Origin: Pararobbsia alpina
GTDB taxonomy: Bacteria > Pseudomonadota > Gammaproteobacteria > Burkholderiales > Burkholderiaceae
DNA: 64,000 nucleotides
NCBI RefSeq assembly: GCF_902859895.1
Contig: NZ_CADIKM010000019.1
Coordinates: 1-64,000 of the forward strand
Direction of reading: 5' to 3'
The notes under the pieces were generated by a model that saw only the letters and a program-made list of their open reading frames with translations, was not told the DNA's origin and searched no databases. Below are positions 1-10,627 of the stretch, piece after piece (position 1 is the stretch's first letter; the number at the start of each line of letters is the position of its first letter). A program made the translations under genes and the position numbers.

Positions 1-62
1 TGAAACGACTCCACGCCGATGATAGTGCGGGTTCCCGTGTGAAAGTAGGTAATCGTCAGGCT
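1..62 (+). rRNA. rrf: 5S ribosomal RNA, 3' end (partial)
   Basis: The first ~62 bases match the 3' half of a proteobacterial 5S rRNA, including the conserved segments GATAGTGCGG and GTGTGAAAGTAGGTAATCGT and the closing CAGGCT. The 5' part lies outside the window, so an rRNA operon ends here. A rho-independent terminator follows within 15 bases, which supports the orientation. Confidence 0.9.
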
Positions 63-75
63 GTTACACCCCAGA

Positions 76-104
76 AAGCCCTGCTCAATCGAGCAGGGCT
101 TTTT
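76..104 (+). terminator. rho-independent terminator of the rRNA operon
   Basis: An 11-bp GC-rich stem (AAGCCCTGCTC / GAGCAGGGCTT) with a 4-base loop is followed by a T run. It sits just after the 5S rRNA end, the usual position for the terminator of an rrn operon. Confidence 0.85.
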
Positions 105-112
105 GCTTTGGC

Positions 113-234
113 GCTCCGCAAAATGCTTTGGTGCGCCGCAAACCGGAGTCTCGGTGTTTTACGCAGCTCGAGTGCTCCGAAAAATGCTTGGTGCTCCGCA
201 AAACCGGAGTCTTCGGTGTTTTACGCGGCTCGAT
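113..234. repeat. 61-bp tandem duplication
   Basis: Two adjacent copies (113-173 and 174-234) of a 61-bp unit are closely similar. Each begins GCTCCG(C/A)AAAATGCTT and ends with TTTTACGC(A/G)GCTCGA. The second copy contains the last codons and TAA stop of the DUF805 gene. The first copy therefore looks like a duplicated gene end plus downstream spacer. Each copy includes an imperfect hairpin (CCGGAGTC(T)TCGG followed by T residues) that may act as a terminator on either strand. Confidence 0.75.
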
Positions 235-622
235 CCGTCAGCGAATGCCCAGGGGCCGCATCGTCGCTCTTGGGATTCGGACCGAAGCGATTGGTGCCCG
301 GTGTGCTGTCGAGTACGAAGAACACCAGCAGCACGAGCGAGCCAACAATGGGAATCAGCCCGAGCAGCAGCCACCAGCCGCTGCGATTGGTATCGTGCAG
401 CCGGCGCACAGCGACCGCGAGCGCGGGAATCAGGACGCCAAGACTATAGAGCGTGCTGAGCAGCCCCTTGCCGCCGCCGAGCCGCAGGTTCAGGATCACA
501 TCGAGCAAGGCCAATCCGATTGCAACGAGCACGCTGATCAGGACGAACATCCAGTATTCCTTGCGCCTCGCACGTCCTGAAAACACCGCGTAGGCCTTCA
601 GCACTTTCAGATACCAATCCAT
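221..622 (-). CDS. DUF805 family inner membrane protein
   Basis: This encodes 133 residues. The start MDWYLKVLKAYAVFSG is typical of DUF805 (YhaH/YhaI) proteins, and R-A-R-R-K-E-Y-W-M-F followed by a hydrophobic helix is the family hallmark. Three or four membrane segments can be seen (about residues 25-45, 57-72 and 85-105), with the R-R-L-H-D-T-N-R-S-G-W motif between the second and third, also characteristic. I chose the ATG at 622 because GGAGGTGAG lies 4 bases upstream; a longer frame reaching 676 lacks such a site. The function of the family is unknown. The stop codon lies inside a 61-bp tandem duplication. The gene stands alone between the rRNA terminator and the TerC gene. Confidence 0.85.
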   Translation of the reverse strand: MDWYLKVLKAYAVFSGRARRKEYWMFVLISVLVAIGLALLDVILNLRLGGGKGLLSTLYSLGVLIPALAVAVRRLHDTNRSGWWLLLGLIPIVGSLVLLVFFVLDSTPGTNRFGPNPKSDDAAPGHSLTDRAA

Positions 623-739
623 ACTCACCTCCGCTGATCGAATCCATGAGGGAATGAATTTCAGTCCCTCATACAATCGCTCAAGCCGCGCCTATGCAGG
701 CTTGCTTGCCGATGCCACAGCCATGCGCTCAAGCGGTGC

Positions 740-1492
<753 letters not shown>

Positions 1493-1691
1493 TGAAAGCC
1501 GATCGTTAGCTGCAAAGAACGGATTCTGCCAGTATGCGACGCTGCTGTGGAGCGCCTTTTTATTTCCGGGATGGCTGAAGTCCCTTCGGCGCGCACGTTC
1601 TCGACCTCCGACCGGCTCGGTTGCATGGGATCGGGACTTCGCGGTGTCCGCCATTTGCACCGTCCCGATTCCAGCGACCACCGCGCATTGT

Positions 1692-4600
1692 CTATTCTGC
1701 CGGTCCGGCGCCGAGCACCTCGCGGCTGCCGTTGATACCCATTGCCGACACGAGCCCGGCCGTTTCCATCTGCTCGACGAGCCGCGCGGCCCGGTTGTAG
1801 CCGATGCGCAGTTGACGCTGCACAGACGAGATCGATGCGCGCCGTGTGCGCAGCACGAATGCGACCGCCTCATCGTACAAGGGGTCGGCTTCCGGATCGG
1901 GCATCTCGCCGAACAGATCGGCCGGGGCGCCTTCGCCGGGTCCCGGATCAAGGATCGCTGACTCGTATTCCGGCTCACCGAATTGCTTCAGGTATTCGAC
2001 GACCCGATGCACTTCGTCGTCGGCGACAAACGCACCATGAATACGCTGCGGGTCTCCGCTACCCGGCGGCAGGAACAGCATGTCACCCTGGCCGAGCAAG
2101 GACTCTGCGCCCATCTGGTCGAGGATCGTGCGCGAATCGATTTTCGACGATACCTGGAAGGCCACGCGCGTCGGGATATTGGCCTTGATCAAGCCGGTGA
2201 TCACATCGACCGACGGACGCTGCGTCGCGAGAATCAGGTGAATGCCGGATGCCCGCGCCTTCTGTGCGAGACGTGCGATCAGTTCCTCGATCTTCTTGCC
2301 GGCCACCATCATCAGGTCGGCCAGTTCGTCGATGATGACGACGATCAAGGGCAGCGGGGAGAGTGGCTCAGGAGCATCCGGGGTCAGCGAGAACGGGTTG
2401 CCGATCTTGCGTTCGGCCCGCTCGGCATCGCGGAGCTTTTGATTGAAGCCCGCGATATTGCGCACACCGAGCGCCGACATCAGCCGGTAGCGCTTTTCCA
2501 TCTCGCCGACACACCAGTTCAGCGCGTTGGCGGCGAGTTTCATATCGGTGACGACAGGCGCGAGCAGGTGCGGGATGCCCTCGTAGACTGAAAGCTCGAG
2601 CATTTTCGGATCGATCATGATCAAGCGCACGTCCGCCGGTGCGGCCTTGTAGAGCAGCGACAGGATCATCGCGTTGATCGCGACCGACTTGCCCGATCCG
2701 GTCGTTCCGGCCACCAGCATATGCGGTGCGCGCGCGAGGTCGGTGACCACGGGCGTGCCGGTGATGTCCTTGCCCATCGCGATGCTCAGGTGAGAGGGCG
2801 ACGCACGGTAGGCATCGCTCGCGAGGATCTCCGACAAGCGGATCATCTGCCGCTTCGGGTTCGGTAGTTCCAGGCCCATGCAGGTCTTGCCCGGAATCGT
2901 CTCGACCACGCGGATCGACGTCAGGCCGAGGCCGCGCGACAGATCTTTCATGAGACCGACGATTTGTGCACCGCGTACGCCGAGCGCTGGCTCCACTTCG
3001 AAACGCGTGATGACCGGACCGGCCGAAGCGCCGACCACAGTGACGGGCACCTTGAACTCCTTGAGGCGCTGTTCGATCAGCTGGCCCGTCTCGGCGAGGT
3101 GTGCTTCCGAGGCAGGTTCGACGAGATCCTCGGCGCTCGCGAGCAGATCGAGGCCCGGCAGCTCGACGTGCGAAGCACTCGGCGGATGGAACTCGAACTC
3201 CGTTATCAGTTGTCCGGCCGGCGGGGCGGAGGGTACGGGAGCCCGCTGAACCGTGAAGCCTGGAATCAGCGGCTCATTGGCCGGCGGTGCGAACCGGCTC
3301 AGCGAGGAGTGGACGACGGGGGGCTCGACAGGAGGAGCAAGCGAAGGTACGAAGGGTAACGACATACCGTCGAGGACGTCGATATCATCGTCAGGCGGAA
3401 GGAGTGGCCGGTGCGGCGTCAGGCTCACGGAAACTCCGCCAGATAGGCCGCTTGCCTCGCTTGTTTGTGTGTCGGCTTGCATGTCGAACTGCTGCATGCC
3501 GATTTGCGCATGGGCTAGCTCGTCGGTTCGCGCTTGGGTCTGCACGTCGTCCTGCAGGTCGACCTGCGGATGGGCTTGCTCGTCGGCTCGCGCATGGGTC
3601 TGCACGGTCTGCATGTCGGTCTGCGGATGGGCTTGCACGTCGACTTGCGCATGGGTCTGCACGTCGGGCCGCGTGTCGACCTGCGGATGGGATTGCATGT
3701 CGACTTGCGCATGGGTCTGCACGTCGGGCCGCGTGTCGACCTGCGGGTGGGATTGCATGTCGACTTGCGCATGGGTTTGCACGTCGGCTTGCGCGTCCGC
3801 CTGCATGTCCGCTCGCACATCGGTTTGCTCAGCTTCAAGCGCCATTTCCGGCAAAACGAGTAGCGCTTCATCGGCGCGCGACGGCTGCATGACTTCATCC
3901 GGCGTCGGGATGACCCGGAGCTCGTCGGTCAATGGCGCCAGCGATATCGGGTTCGCCTTTGCATCCGCGGCGGCACGGGCCACGGCATCGGTTGCCGCAT
4001 GAGTTGCCACTGGCGCGACGGCTGTCTTGTTCCCACCGACGGCGGGACGCGTTGCCGGGTTGCGCGCCGCGCTCGCAAGAGCGGGCCATTGAGAGGCCAT
4101 CTCCTCGACGGCGCGGAATGTTTCGGCGAGACTGCGTGCGGAAGGCGCGCTGTCCAGGGCCGCTGTGGCACCGAAAGCGGAAGCGTGAACGGTCGGCACG
4201 CCGGCCACTGAAACTGCGCGCCGCGCCGCCGCCGCCGCGGCTCTCCGGGCTTTCGCTTCGATACCCGGCTGCAGGGCCACCACTGCTGGAGCCGCAGGCG
4301 CCGGTGGTGGGTTCCGAACGCGGGGGGCGAAGGGTGTGTTCCCCATCGGCCCGGTCCCTGTCTTTTCCGAAGCGCGTTCCGATCTGCCATCGCGTTTCGT
4401 AGGCACGTTTACCGGTTGGCTCGCCGAAAGAGCTGCTTTCTGGTTTGTCGGACGGCTTGCTGAATGATGAACCGGGTGAGCCGGCGAATGATTGACCGGA
4501 TGATCGACTGAATGAGTGGCCGACTGGGTCGCCGATCGAATGACTGACTGAGCGGCTGACTGAGCAGTTGACAGAGTGGCCGCACGGTCCGCAGTCGACC

Positions 4601-5180
4601 TGAATGTGCCGGGTCGCCGCCCGCTGCCGAGTTCGCCCGGCGCGCGAAGGCCGCTCGACGCAGGGCGATCCGTCGTCGTGCCTGCCGTGCCGATTTCCGA
4701 CGTTTCCGCTTGTCGGCGGGCGCGACCCGAAGGCGACCCGGGCAGGCCAAACGAACGCGGGCCAGACGAACGCCCGTCCCAGTCTGCCGGTGCGCGTCGA
4801 GACGACGGCTGGGGCGAGGGATCGCGCTCCGTGTTGCCGATGAGGTCGAGGACCAGCGTGCTCAGTCGTGTACCGAACAGCCAGGGCAAACCGACACCCA
4901 GGCCCACGAGGCCGGCGACGCCGCCGCCGCCATATCCGAACGCGTCAAGCAAGGCGCGGCCGACGCGATCGATGTCCGAAGCGGGGGCAAGCTTTGACCA
5001 GACGCCGGCTTCGAGCACGCCGCTTGCGAGCAGCACGCAGACCGCACCGATCCATGTGCGCAGCGTGCCTGGACCTTGCCATGCTCCGCCGCCCGACAGC
5101 CGGGCCAGTACCAGGCGCCAGACGAGCACCACCAACCATATTGCTGACAATCCGAACCAGCCGGAAACGACGTTGTGCAT
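1692..5180 (-). CDS. ftsK: FtsK/SpoIIIE-type DNA translocase with long repetitive linker
   Basis: This encodes 1162 residues. FtsK proteins are septum-anchored, ATP-driven translocases that move chromosome ends to dif and activate XerCD. Visible parts are a membrane domain (about 1-120, three hydrophobic segments), a very long low-complexity linker (about 130-690), the ATPase with Walker A G-T-T-G-S-G-K-S (about 825) and L-I-M-I-D-P-K, and a C-terminal gamma winged helix (about 1095-1160, Y-D-E-A-V ... Y-N-R-A-A-R-L-V) that reads KOPS. The linker contains Q/H/D/V-rich 20-residue repeats. Classical FtsK has four membrane helices before the linker. Here the first appears to be missing, because an in-frame TAG stands three codons before the ATG at 5180. 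Burkholderiaceae often carry two FtsK paralogues; this may be the variant one. Confidence 0.85.
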   Translation of the reverse strand: MHNVVSGWFGLSAIWLVVLVWRLVLARLSGGGAWQGPGTLRTWIGAVCVLLASGVLEAGVWSKLAPASDIDRVGRALLDAFGYGGGGVAGLVGLGVGLPWLFGTRLSTLVLDLIGNTERDPSPQPSSRRAPADWDGRSSGPRSFGLPGSPSGRARRQAETSEIGTAGTTTDRPASSGLRAPGELGSGRRPGTFRSTADRAATLSTAQSAAQSVIRSATQSATHSVDHPVNHSPAHPVHHSASRPTNQKAALSASQPVNVPTKRDGRSERASEKTGTGPMGNTPFAPRVRNPPPAPAAPAVVALQPGIEAKARRAAAAAARRAVSVAGVPTVHASAFGATAALDSAPSARSLAETFRAVEEMASQWPALASAARNPATRPAVGGNKTAVAPVATHAATDAVARAAADAKANPISLAPLTDELRVIPTPDEVMQPSRADEALLVLPEMALEAEQTDVRADMQADAQADVQTHAQVDMQSHPQVDTRPDVQTHAQVDMQSHPQVDTRPDVQTHAQVDVQAHPQTDMQTVQTHARADEQAHPQVDLQDDVQTQARTDELAHAQIGMQQFDMQADTQTSEASGLSGGVSVSLTPHRPLLPPDDDIDVLDGMSLPFVPSLAPPVEPPVVHSSLSRFAPPANEPLIPGFTVQRAPVPSAPPAGQLITEFEFHPPSASHVELPGLDLLASAEDLVEPASEAHLAETGQLIEQRLKEFKVPVTVVGASAGPVITRFEVEPALGVRGAQIVGLMKDLSRGLGLTSIRVVETIPGKTCMGLELPNPKRQMIRLSEILASDAYRASPSHLSIAMGKDITGTPVVTDLARAPHMLVAGTTGSGKSVAINAMILSLLYKAAPADVRLIMIDPKMLELSVYEGIPHLLAPVVTDMKLAANALNWCVGEMEKRYRLMSALGVRNIAGFNQKLRDAERAERKIGNPFSLTPDAPEPLSPLPLIVVIIDELADLMMVAGKKIEELIARLAQKARASGIHLILATQRPSVDVITGLIKANIPTRVAFQVSSKIDSRTILDQMGAESLLGQGDMLFLPPGSGDPQRIHGAFVADDEVHRVVEYLKQFGEPEYESAILDPGPGEGAPADLFGEMPDPEADPLYDEAVAFVLRTRRASISSVQRQLRIGYNRAARLVEQMETAGLVSAMGINGSREVLGAGPAE
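3541..3780. repeat. 60-bp in-frame repeats in the ftsK linker
   Basis: Four consecutive 60-bp registers (from 3541, 3601, 3661 and 3721) share the core CTGCGG(A/G)TGGG(A/C)TTGC and GCGCATGGGT(C/T)TGCACG. The last two are almost identical. They encode a 20-residue unit of the form [20 protein letters not shown] on the minus strand. Degenerate 10-residue versions flank the block on both sides (about 3470-3830). The unit length is a multiple of three, so changes in copy number would keep the frame. Confidence 0.85.
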
Positions 5181-5340
5181 ACTTGGCTATGGAACGCAAA
5201 AGAAGCTGAGCGATACCTTCATGCGAGGGGCATGCATTACGCATCTCGACCGAGGCAGCACTCCAAAGCGCCCGAGTTTACCTGTTCAAGCCCGTCCGGC
5301 GCATGGAATCTCTGAATCTCGGCGCACCGTAGCCATCAAG

Positions 5341-5468
5341 CATCCAAGCATCCAAGCATCCAAGCATCCAAGCACTCAAGCACTCAAGCACTCAAGCACT
5401 CAAGCACTCAAGCACCCAAGCACCCAAGCACCCAAGCACCCAAGCATCCAAGCACTCAAATACCCAAG
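5341..5468. repeat. 8-bp tandem repeat array (16 units)
   Basis: Sixteen head-to-tail octamers run in three blocks: CATCCAAG x4, CACTCAAG x5 and CACCCAAG x4, then one each of CATCCAAG, CACTCAAA and TACCCAAG. On the minus strand the units read CTTGGATG, CTTGAGTG and CTTGGGTG. The array fills much of the 306-bp spacer 5181-5486, ending 18 bp from the stop codon of the PepSY gene and lying 160 bp upstream of the ftsK start. Nothing else recognisable is in that spacer. The unit is not a multiple of three, and slipped-strand changes are likely. Confidence 0.9.
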
Positions 5469-5486
5469 CTCCACCGCATCGCAACG

Positions 5487-7316
5487 TCAGCTCCTCATCG
5501 ACCAGACACTGAACGGATCGCCCCGGTGGCCGCGTCGATTCACAAGCATCGACGCGACGGCAAAGATGGCGGCGAACACCAGCCCGGCGAGATCGATGCT
5601 CGCGAGTTGCCAGTCACCCCGCATCACGAGGCTGAAGAGGTTGTCCGGTGTCAGCGCGGCGTCGAGAAACGGGATGGCAAGGCAGAAGAGCGCCGTCGCG
5701 AACAGCAGATCGCGCGCGGTGGCGATCGGTGCACCGGTGAACGACAGGACGATGGACAACACGAGCACCGTGAGATAGACACTTGAGGTCTCGATCGAAG
5801 GCAGTAACAACGCCGCGTCGAATCCGGCCGCAATCGCCGCGCAACTCCCAATACAGATTGCAACCGTCGCGCGCGAGATATTGAGGGTCGCAAGCGATTG
5901 TTTGTCCGACCCGAGCTTGCGTCTCGCTTCGAGCCACAGCAAGTTGCCGGTGAAGATCAGCGCGGCGCCCGCGATGCCCAGTACGAAATAGATCCAGCGG
6001 ACCGCCAGGCCGCCATAGGTTCCGAAGTGCAGGCCGAAGACCGCACTCGACACGGTATGGTGCGCGTCGCGCATCGCAGCGGTTTGCCTCGCGAGCAACG
6101 CCCCGTCGTTGAGCCGCAGTGTCACGGATCCGAGCGAGCCGGGCGCGCGTTCGCTATCGCCCCAGACTTCGGCGAACCCGTCGTCGGCGCCATAGCGTGT
6201 ATAGGCGATCCAGCGCGGCGTGAAAGTCGAGACTTCGGAGCGGGCACGAGCAACAAGCTGATCGACCGACATGGGTGCGCCCGGCACGGCGGTCACGGGC
6301 AGGGAAGGGGCGGCCGAGCGCATCGCCACGATCTCGCGCATCAGCTTGCCGTCGAAAGCGATCGTGTTGAACAGCATCACGGCGACCAGGCCGAGGCACA
6401 GTACGCTGCCGGTGAGCGCGATGATGGCGTGAAAAGGCAGCGCAAGCACGCCGACCGCGTTGTGCGTGCGCTGCCAGAACAGCTTGATGTTCGCGCCGGG
6501 CCGCTGCGCGAACAGGTCCCGCGCGAGACGGGGCCAGTGAATCACCATGCCGGACACGAGTGCGACTCCGAACATCAGCGCAACGACCCCGAGCAGATAG
6601 AGACCGGGCTTGGACAAGGCGAGCGAGTAGTGGAGCTTGTCGATGAATTCCGCCAGTCCCGGCGCGGTGCTCAAGTCGAGGGTGTCGTGATCGACCAACG
6701 TGATGATGGTGCCGCCCGATTGATGTCCGGCTGCCAGTCGCTGCACCGGGAGATCGCTGCTTGCGCCCGCGTCGGCTGAAGAGGACGCTCGCGCCGCACG
6801 GATCGCGTTCGACAATTGCGATCCGGCAGTGCCCGAGGCCTCGGCTTGTTCCGGTGAACGCATTGCCGCAGCCGGTACACGCTCGGCGGAAGCTTGCGCG
6901 CGGGCCGCCGCCTCGGCAGCCGAAGCCTGCTCGGCTGCGCCGAGCGAATCCTCGCTGAAATCGTCGAAACCGAGCGAAGTATCGAGGATCGACTTGCCGC
7001 CCTGTGCCAGGCGCGCGTACTTCCAGTTGCCGCCTTCTTCCCAGTAAACGAACGGTTCCCGGTGAGTCTCGCTGGCGAGCACCACGCCGAAAATGTCGGC
7101 CGACGTCGGATGCAACGCGACAAGCGTGCCAACGAGCCGCTGGGCGGGCCCGCCATCAACGGGCAGGTGTCGTGATGCCGGGCGTTCCCAGCGCCCGATT
7201 TCCTCGTGGAACATCGTCAGCGTGCCGCCGAGGAAGGAGATGAAGAGGACAAAGCCCGCGCAGATTCCCGCCCAGGTGTGCAGCCATTGGAATGCCCGGA
7301 GTGTCGGTGCACGCAT
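5487..7316 (-). CDS. PepSY-associated TM domain protein
   Basis: This encodes 609 residues. The N-terminus (L-H-T-W-A-G-I-C-A-G-F-V-L-F, then G-G-T-L-T-M-F) is the standard opening of the PepSY_TM family, inner-membrane proteins often found with siderophore receptors and proposed to act in periplasmic ferrisiderophore reduction. The first helix is at about 14-35. A large Ala/Ser-rich periplasmic region (about 130-220) follows, then a second helix pair (about 240-300), a PepSY-like region, and a cluster of C-terminal helices (about 430-590). It is the last gene of a three-gene minus-strand operon, with 6 bp between the upstream stop and this ATG. No TonB-dependent receptor gene is in the window. 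The exact biochemical role is not established. Confidence 0.8.
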   Translation of the reverse strand: MRAPTLRAFQWLHTWAGICAGFVLFISFLGGTLTMFHEEIGRWERPASRHLPVDGGPAQRLVGTLVALHPTSADIFGVVLASETHREPFVYWEEGGNWKYARLAQGGKSILDTSLGFDDFSEDSLGAAEQASAAEAAARAQASAERVPAAAMRSPEQAEASGTAGSQLSNAIRAARASSSADAGASSDLPVQRLAAGHQSGGTIITLVDHDTLDLSTAPGLAEFIDKLHYSLALSKPGLYLLGVVALMFGVALVSGMVIHWPRLARDLFAQRPGANIKLFWQRTHNAVGVLALPFHAIIALTGSVLCLGLVAVMLFNTIAFDGKLMREIVAMRSAAPSLPVTAVPGAPMSVDQLVARARSEVSTFTPRWIAYTRYGADDGFAEVWGDSERAPGSLGSVTLRLNDGALLARQTAAMRDAHHTVSSAVFGLHFGTYGGLAVRWIYFVLGIAGAALIFTGNLLWLEARRKLGSDKQSLATLNISRATVAICIGSCAAIAAGFDAALLLPSIETSSVYLTVLVLSIVLSFTGAPIATARDLLFATALFCLAIPFLDAALTPDNLFSLVMRGDWQLASIDLAGLVFAAIFAVASMLVNRRGHRGDPFSVWSMRS

Positions 7317-7322
7317 GTCGGT

Positions 7323-7583
7323 TCAGGAGGTATGCATCGCTCGCGCCGCGAAAAGCAGGGCGAATCCGATAAAGTTGCTGCAGCCGAGTACGATCACCAC
7401 GCGTGAAGTCGAAGACAGTGCAAACGCGCTGCACTGGATGCCGATCCAAAGCGGGAGGAACAGCACGATTGCCAGAATCCCCGAGCGCTGCCATCCACCC
7501 GGCATTGCCCAGGCGAACGCGCCGCTGAGCGCGATCGCGAGCGGCAAGGAAAGCAGGACGATCATGCAGAGCCGAAGCCTCAT
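7323..7583 (-). CDS. small membrane protein, DUF3649-like
   Basis: This encodes 86 residues with three predicted membrane helices: about 5-25 after M-R-L-R-L-C, 33-52 around G-I-L-A-I-V-L-F-L-P-L-W-I-G, and 60-80. Small three-helix proteins of the DUF3649/DUF3325 type accompany PepSY_TM genes in iron-uptake loci. Composition and position fit, but the family assignment is tentative. The start at 7583 overlaps the upstream stop by 4 bp (ATGA), indicating translational coupling, and the stop lies 6 bp before the PepSY gene. A much longer frame extends to 7919, but its extra residues are Arg/Pro-rich shadow sequence of the upstream gene. Confidence 0.6.
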   Translation of the reverse strand: MRLRLCMIVLLSLPLAIALSGAFAWAMPGGWQRSGILAIVLFLPLWIGIQCSAFALSSTSRVVIVLGCSNFIGFALLFAARAMHTS

Positions 7584-7903
7584 GGAGTTCCTGTCGGGCG
7601 GTTCACGCGAGCACTGGGGCGGGCGTCTGCCGGGGAAGCGAGTTTCGCACGTCTGCTTGCCATCATGCCAATGAAAGGCATAGCCGACAGGCTTGCCGCG
7701 AGTGTCGTAATCGTCGCGCAAAGCACGGCGGGCCGGTTCGCACAGCCGTGCCAGAGCGCCGCGCCGGCGAGGCCGCACGGCGCTCCTGCGACGAGGAGCG
7801 TACGGCGCCGTTGGATCTGCGCCTTGATCTGCTGGCGGGGTGAGGCGAGATAGAAGAGGACACCCGCAATGAAGGCGAACGGTGATCCAAACAGGGGTTG
7901 CAT
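7580..7903 (-). CDS. small membrane protein, DUF3325-like
   Basis: This encodes 107 residues with hydrophobic segments at about 8-18, 32-48 and 58-78, and a basic, Pro-rich tail. The arrangement short helix, basic loop (P-R-Q-Q-I-K), helix and helix resembles DUF3325 proteins that head PepSY_TM operons, but I would not insist on the family. I start at the ATG at 7903, which begins M-Q-P-L-F-G-S-P-F. Upstream codons exist to 7990, but they run through the promoter region shared with frmA. It is the first gene of the operon reading leftward and overlaps the next gene by ATGA. Confidence 0.55.
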   Translation of the reverse strand: MQPLFGSPFAFIAGVLFYLASPRQQIKAQIQRRRTLLVAGAPCGLAGAALWHGCANRPAVLCATITTLAASLSAMPFIGMMASRRAKLASPADARPSARVNRPTGTP

Positions 7904-7905
7904 AG

Positions 7906-9147
<1,242 letters not shown>

Positions 9148-9160
9148 AGGGACCTTGACC

Positions 9161-10033
9161 ATGACGACTGTCGCGACGACGGCCGAACTCGAACTGATCA
9201 GCGCGCACGGCAGCTTCGGCGGCAGCCAGCGTTTCTACCGGCATCGCTCGGCGGCGCTGGGTCTGCCCGCACGTTTCTCGGTTTATCTGCCACCCGGCAT
9301 CGACAGCGGTGCGCCGCTTCCGGCCTTGATCTATCTTGCCGGTCTCACCTGCAATGAAGAGACCTTTCCGATCAAGTCGGGCGCGCAGCGCTATGCGGCC
9401 GAGCACGGGATCGCGTTGATCGCGCCGGATACCAGTCCACGCGGCGCCGGCGTGCCGGGCGAGACGGATCATTGGGACCTTGGTGTCGGCGCGGGTTTCT
9501 ATGTCGATGCAACGCAACCGCCGTGGAATCACCACTACCGGATGTATTCGTATGTGGTCGAGGAACTGGTGCGCGTCGTGACCGGCTGCTTCAATCTCGA
9601 CGCGGCGCGCATCGGCATTTTTGGCCATTCGATGGGCGGGCATGGCGCGCTCACGCTTGCCTTGCGCAATCCGTCCGTGTTCAGGTCTGTGTCGGCATTC
9701 GCGCCGGTCGCGGGGCCGGCGAGTTGTCCATGGGGGGCCAAGGCGTTCGGCACATTCTTCGGCGAACATCGTGAGGACTGGTTGCACCACGACGCAACGG
9801 CGCTGATCGGCCAGCTCAATGCGCGTTTCGACGGCGAGATTCTCGTCGACCAGGGGCTCGACGACCAGTTCCTCGCGACACAACTGCGCATCGACGAGTT
9901 CGAATCCGTGTGCCGCGCGGCTTCGCAGCCGCTCAAACTGCGCCGCCATGCGGGCTACGACCACGGCTATTACTTTATCTCGAGCTTCATGGGCGACCAC
10001 ATCGCGCATCATGCGCGACACCTCAAGGCCTAG
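9161..10033 (+). CDS. fghA: S-formylglutathione hydrolase
   Basis: This encodes 290 residues and is a serine hydrolase of the esterase D family that splits S-formylglutathione into formate and glutathione, completing formaldehyde oxidation begun by FrmA. The nucleophile is S157 in G-H-S-M-G-G; the histidine lies in H-A-G-Y-D-H-G-Y-Y near residue 263, and the conserved opening H-G-S-F-G-G-S-Q is at 16-23. I use the ATG at 9161 with GAAGGGA 9 bp upstream; an in-frame TTG two codons earlier is less likely. It probably shares the frmA transcript. Confidence 0.95.
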   Translation: MTTVATTAELELISAHGSFGGSQRFYRHRSAALGLPARFSVYLPPGIDSGAPLPALIYLAGLTCNEETFPIKSGAQRYAAEHGIALIAPDTSPRGAGVPGETDHWDLGVGAGFYVDATQPPWNHHYRMYSYVVEELVRVVTGCFNLDAARIGIFGHSMGGHGALTLALRNPSVFRSVSAFAPVAGPASCPWGAKAFGTFFGEHREDWLHHDATALIGQLNARFDGEILVDQGLDDQFLATQLRIDEFESVCRAASQPLKLRRHAGYDHGYYFISSFMGDHIAHHARHLKA

Positions 10034-10098
10034 CACGATCAGCACAAGGGCGCCGGGCTCCGTGGCCCGCGCCGCCGCTCATCCCTCTACGTGATGGC

Positions 10099-10521
10099 CT
10101 AAAGCGTGGCCGGTCCGGTCGTGCCAAACAGGTCCGCGCAGACGGACCGGCCAAACTCAGTCAGTGCCGATGAACCCAGGCCGGTTTCGTCGAGCGTGAC
10201 GGTCACGAGCCCGGCTTCGGTGAGCGAGGTCAGATAGCGCCGCAGGGAGCTCTGTGGAATCTGCGCGCGCTTGCTGAGTTTGGCAAGGGACCAGGTCTTG
10301 CCGCTGCTCTCGTTCGCCGCTTCCCATAGCTGACCCAGCAGAGTCTCAATGGCAGGATCGATCGCATCCGAGGACTCGGCGCGGCCCGGCGGATTGGCCG
10401 TTTCGGCGAGGTCGATGCCCGCAGTTGCATCATGTGTTTTGTCAATGGCTGCGTCCATCGTTCCACTTACCCCGGAGTTCGCGTCTTCAGCGGCCCCGGC
10501 CTTGCCTTCTTCGTTTGCCAT
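10099..10521 (-). CDS. small winged-helix DNA-binding protein
   Basis: This encodes 140 residues. The first ~50 are low-complexity and acidic, with no recognisable domain. The C-terminal part has a winged-helix pattern: W-S-L-A-K-L-S-K-R-A-Q-I-P helix, then S-S-L-R-R-Y-L-T-S-L-T-E-A-G-L-V recognition helix and wing (about 76-112). That is typical of ArsR/MarR-like small regulators in Burkholderia. No cysteine pair for metal sensing is seen in the expected helix. It is convergent with fghA, and the large MscS gene lies downstream on the same strand. Target unknown. Confidence 0.6.
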   Translation of the reverse strand: MANEEGKAGAAEDANSGVSGTMDAAIDKTHDATAGIDLAETANPPGRAESSDAIDPAIETLLGQLWEAANESSGKTWSLAKLSKRAQIPQSSLRRYLTSLTEAGLVTVTLDETGLGSSALTEFGRSVCADLFGTTGPATL

Positions 10522-10627
10522 GATTCGATCGATCCGTGTGCAGCCCGCTCTCGAGGCGAGCGGGCAGGCCCTTCAGATTAGTTGACCTGACGAGAGTCTG
10601 CAGTGCGTGACATGGGTGCATGGCATC

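Noticed and set aside
5341..5468. CRISPR array
   Set aside because: The units are 8 bp, contiguous and have no spacers, so this is a simple repeat and not CRISPR.
4576..5778. Plus-strand 400-codon frame across ftsK, the octamer array and the PepSY gene
   Set aside because: It is antisense to two recognised genes and simply reads the repeat array as a Lys/His/Pro-Ser pattern. No ribosome site or homology.
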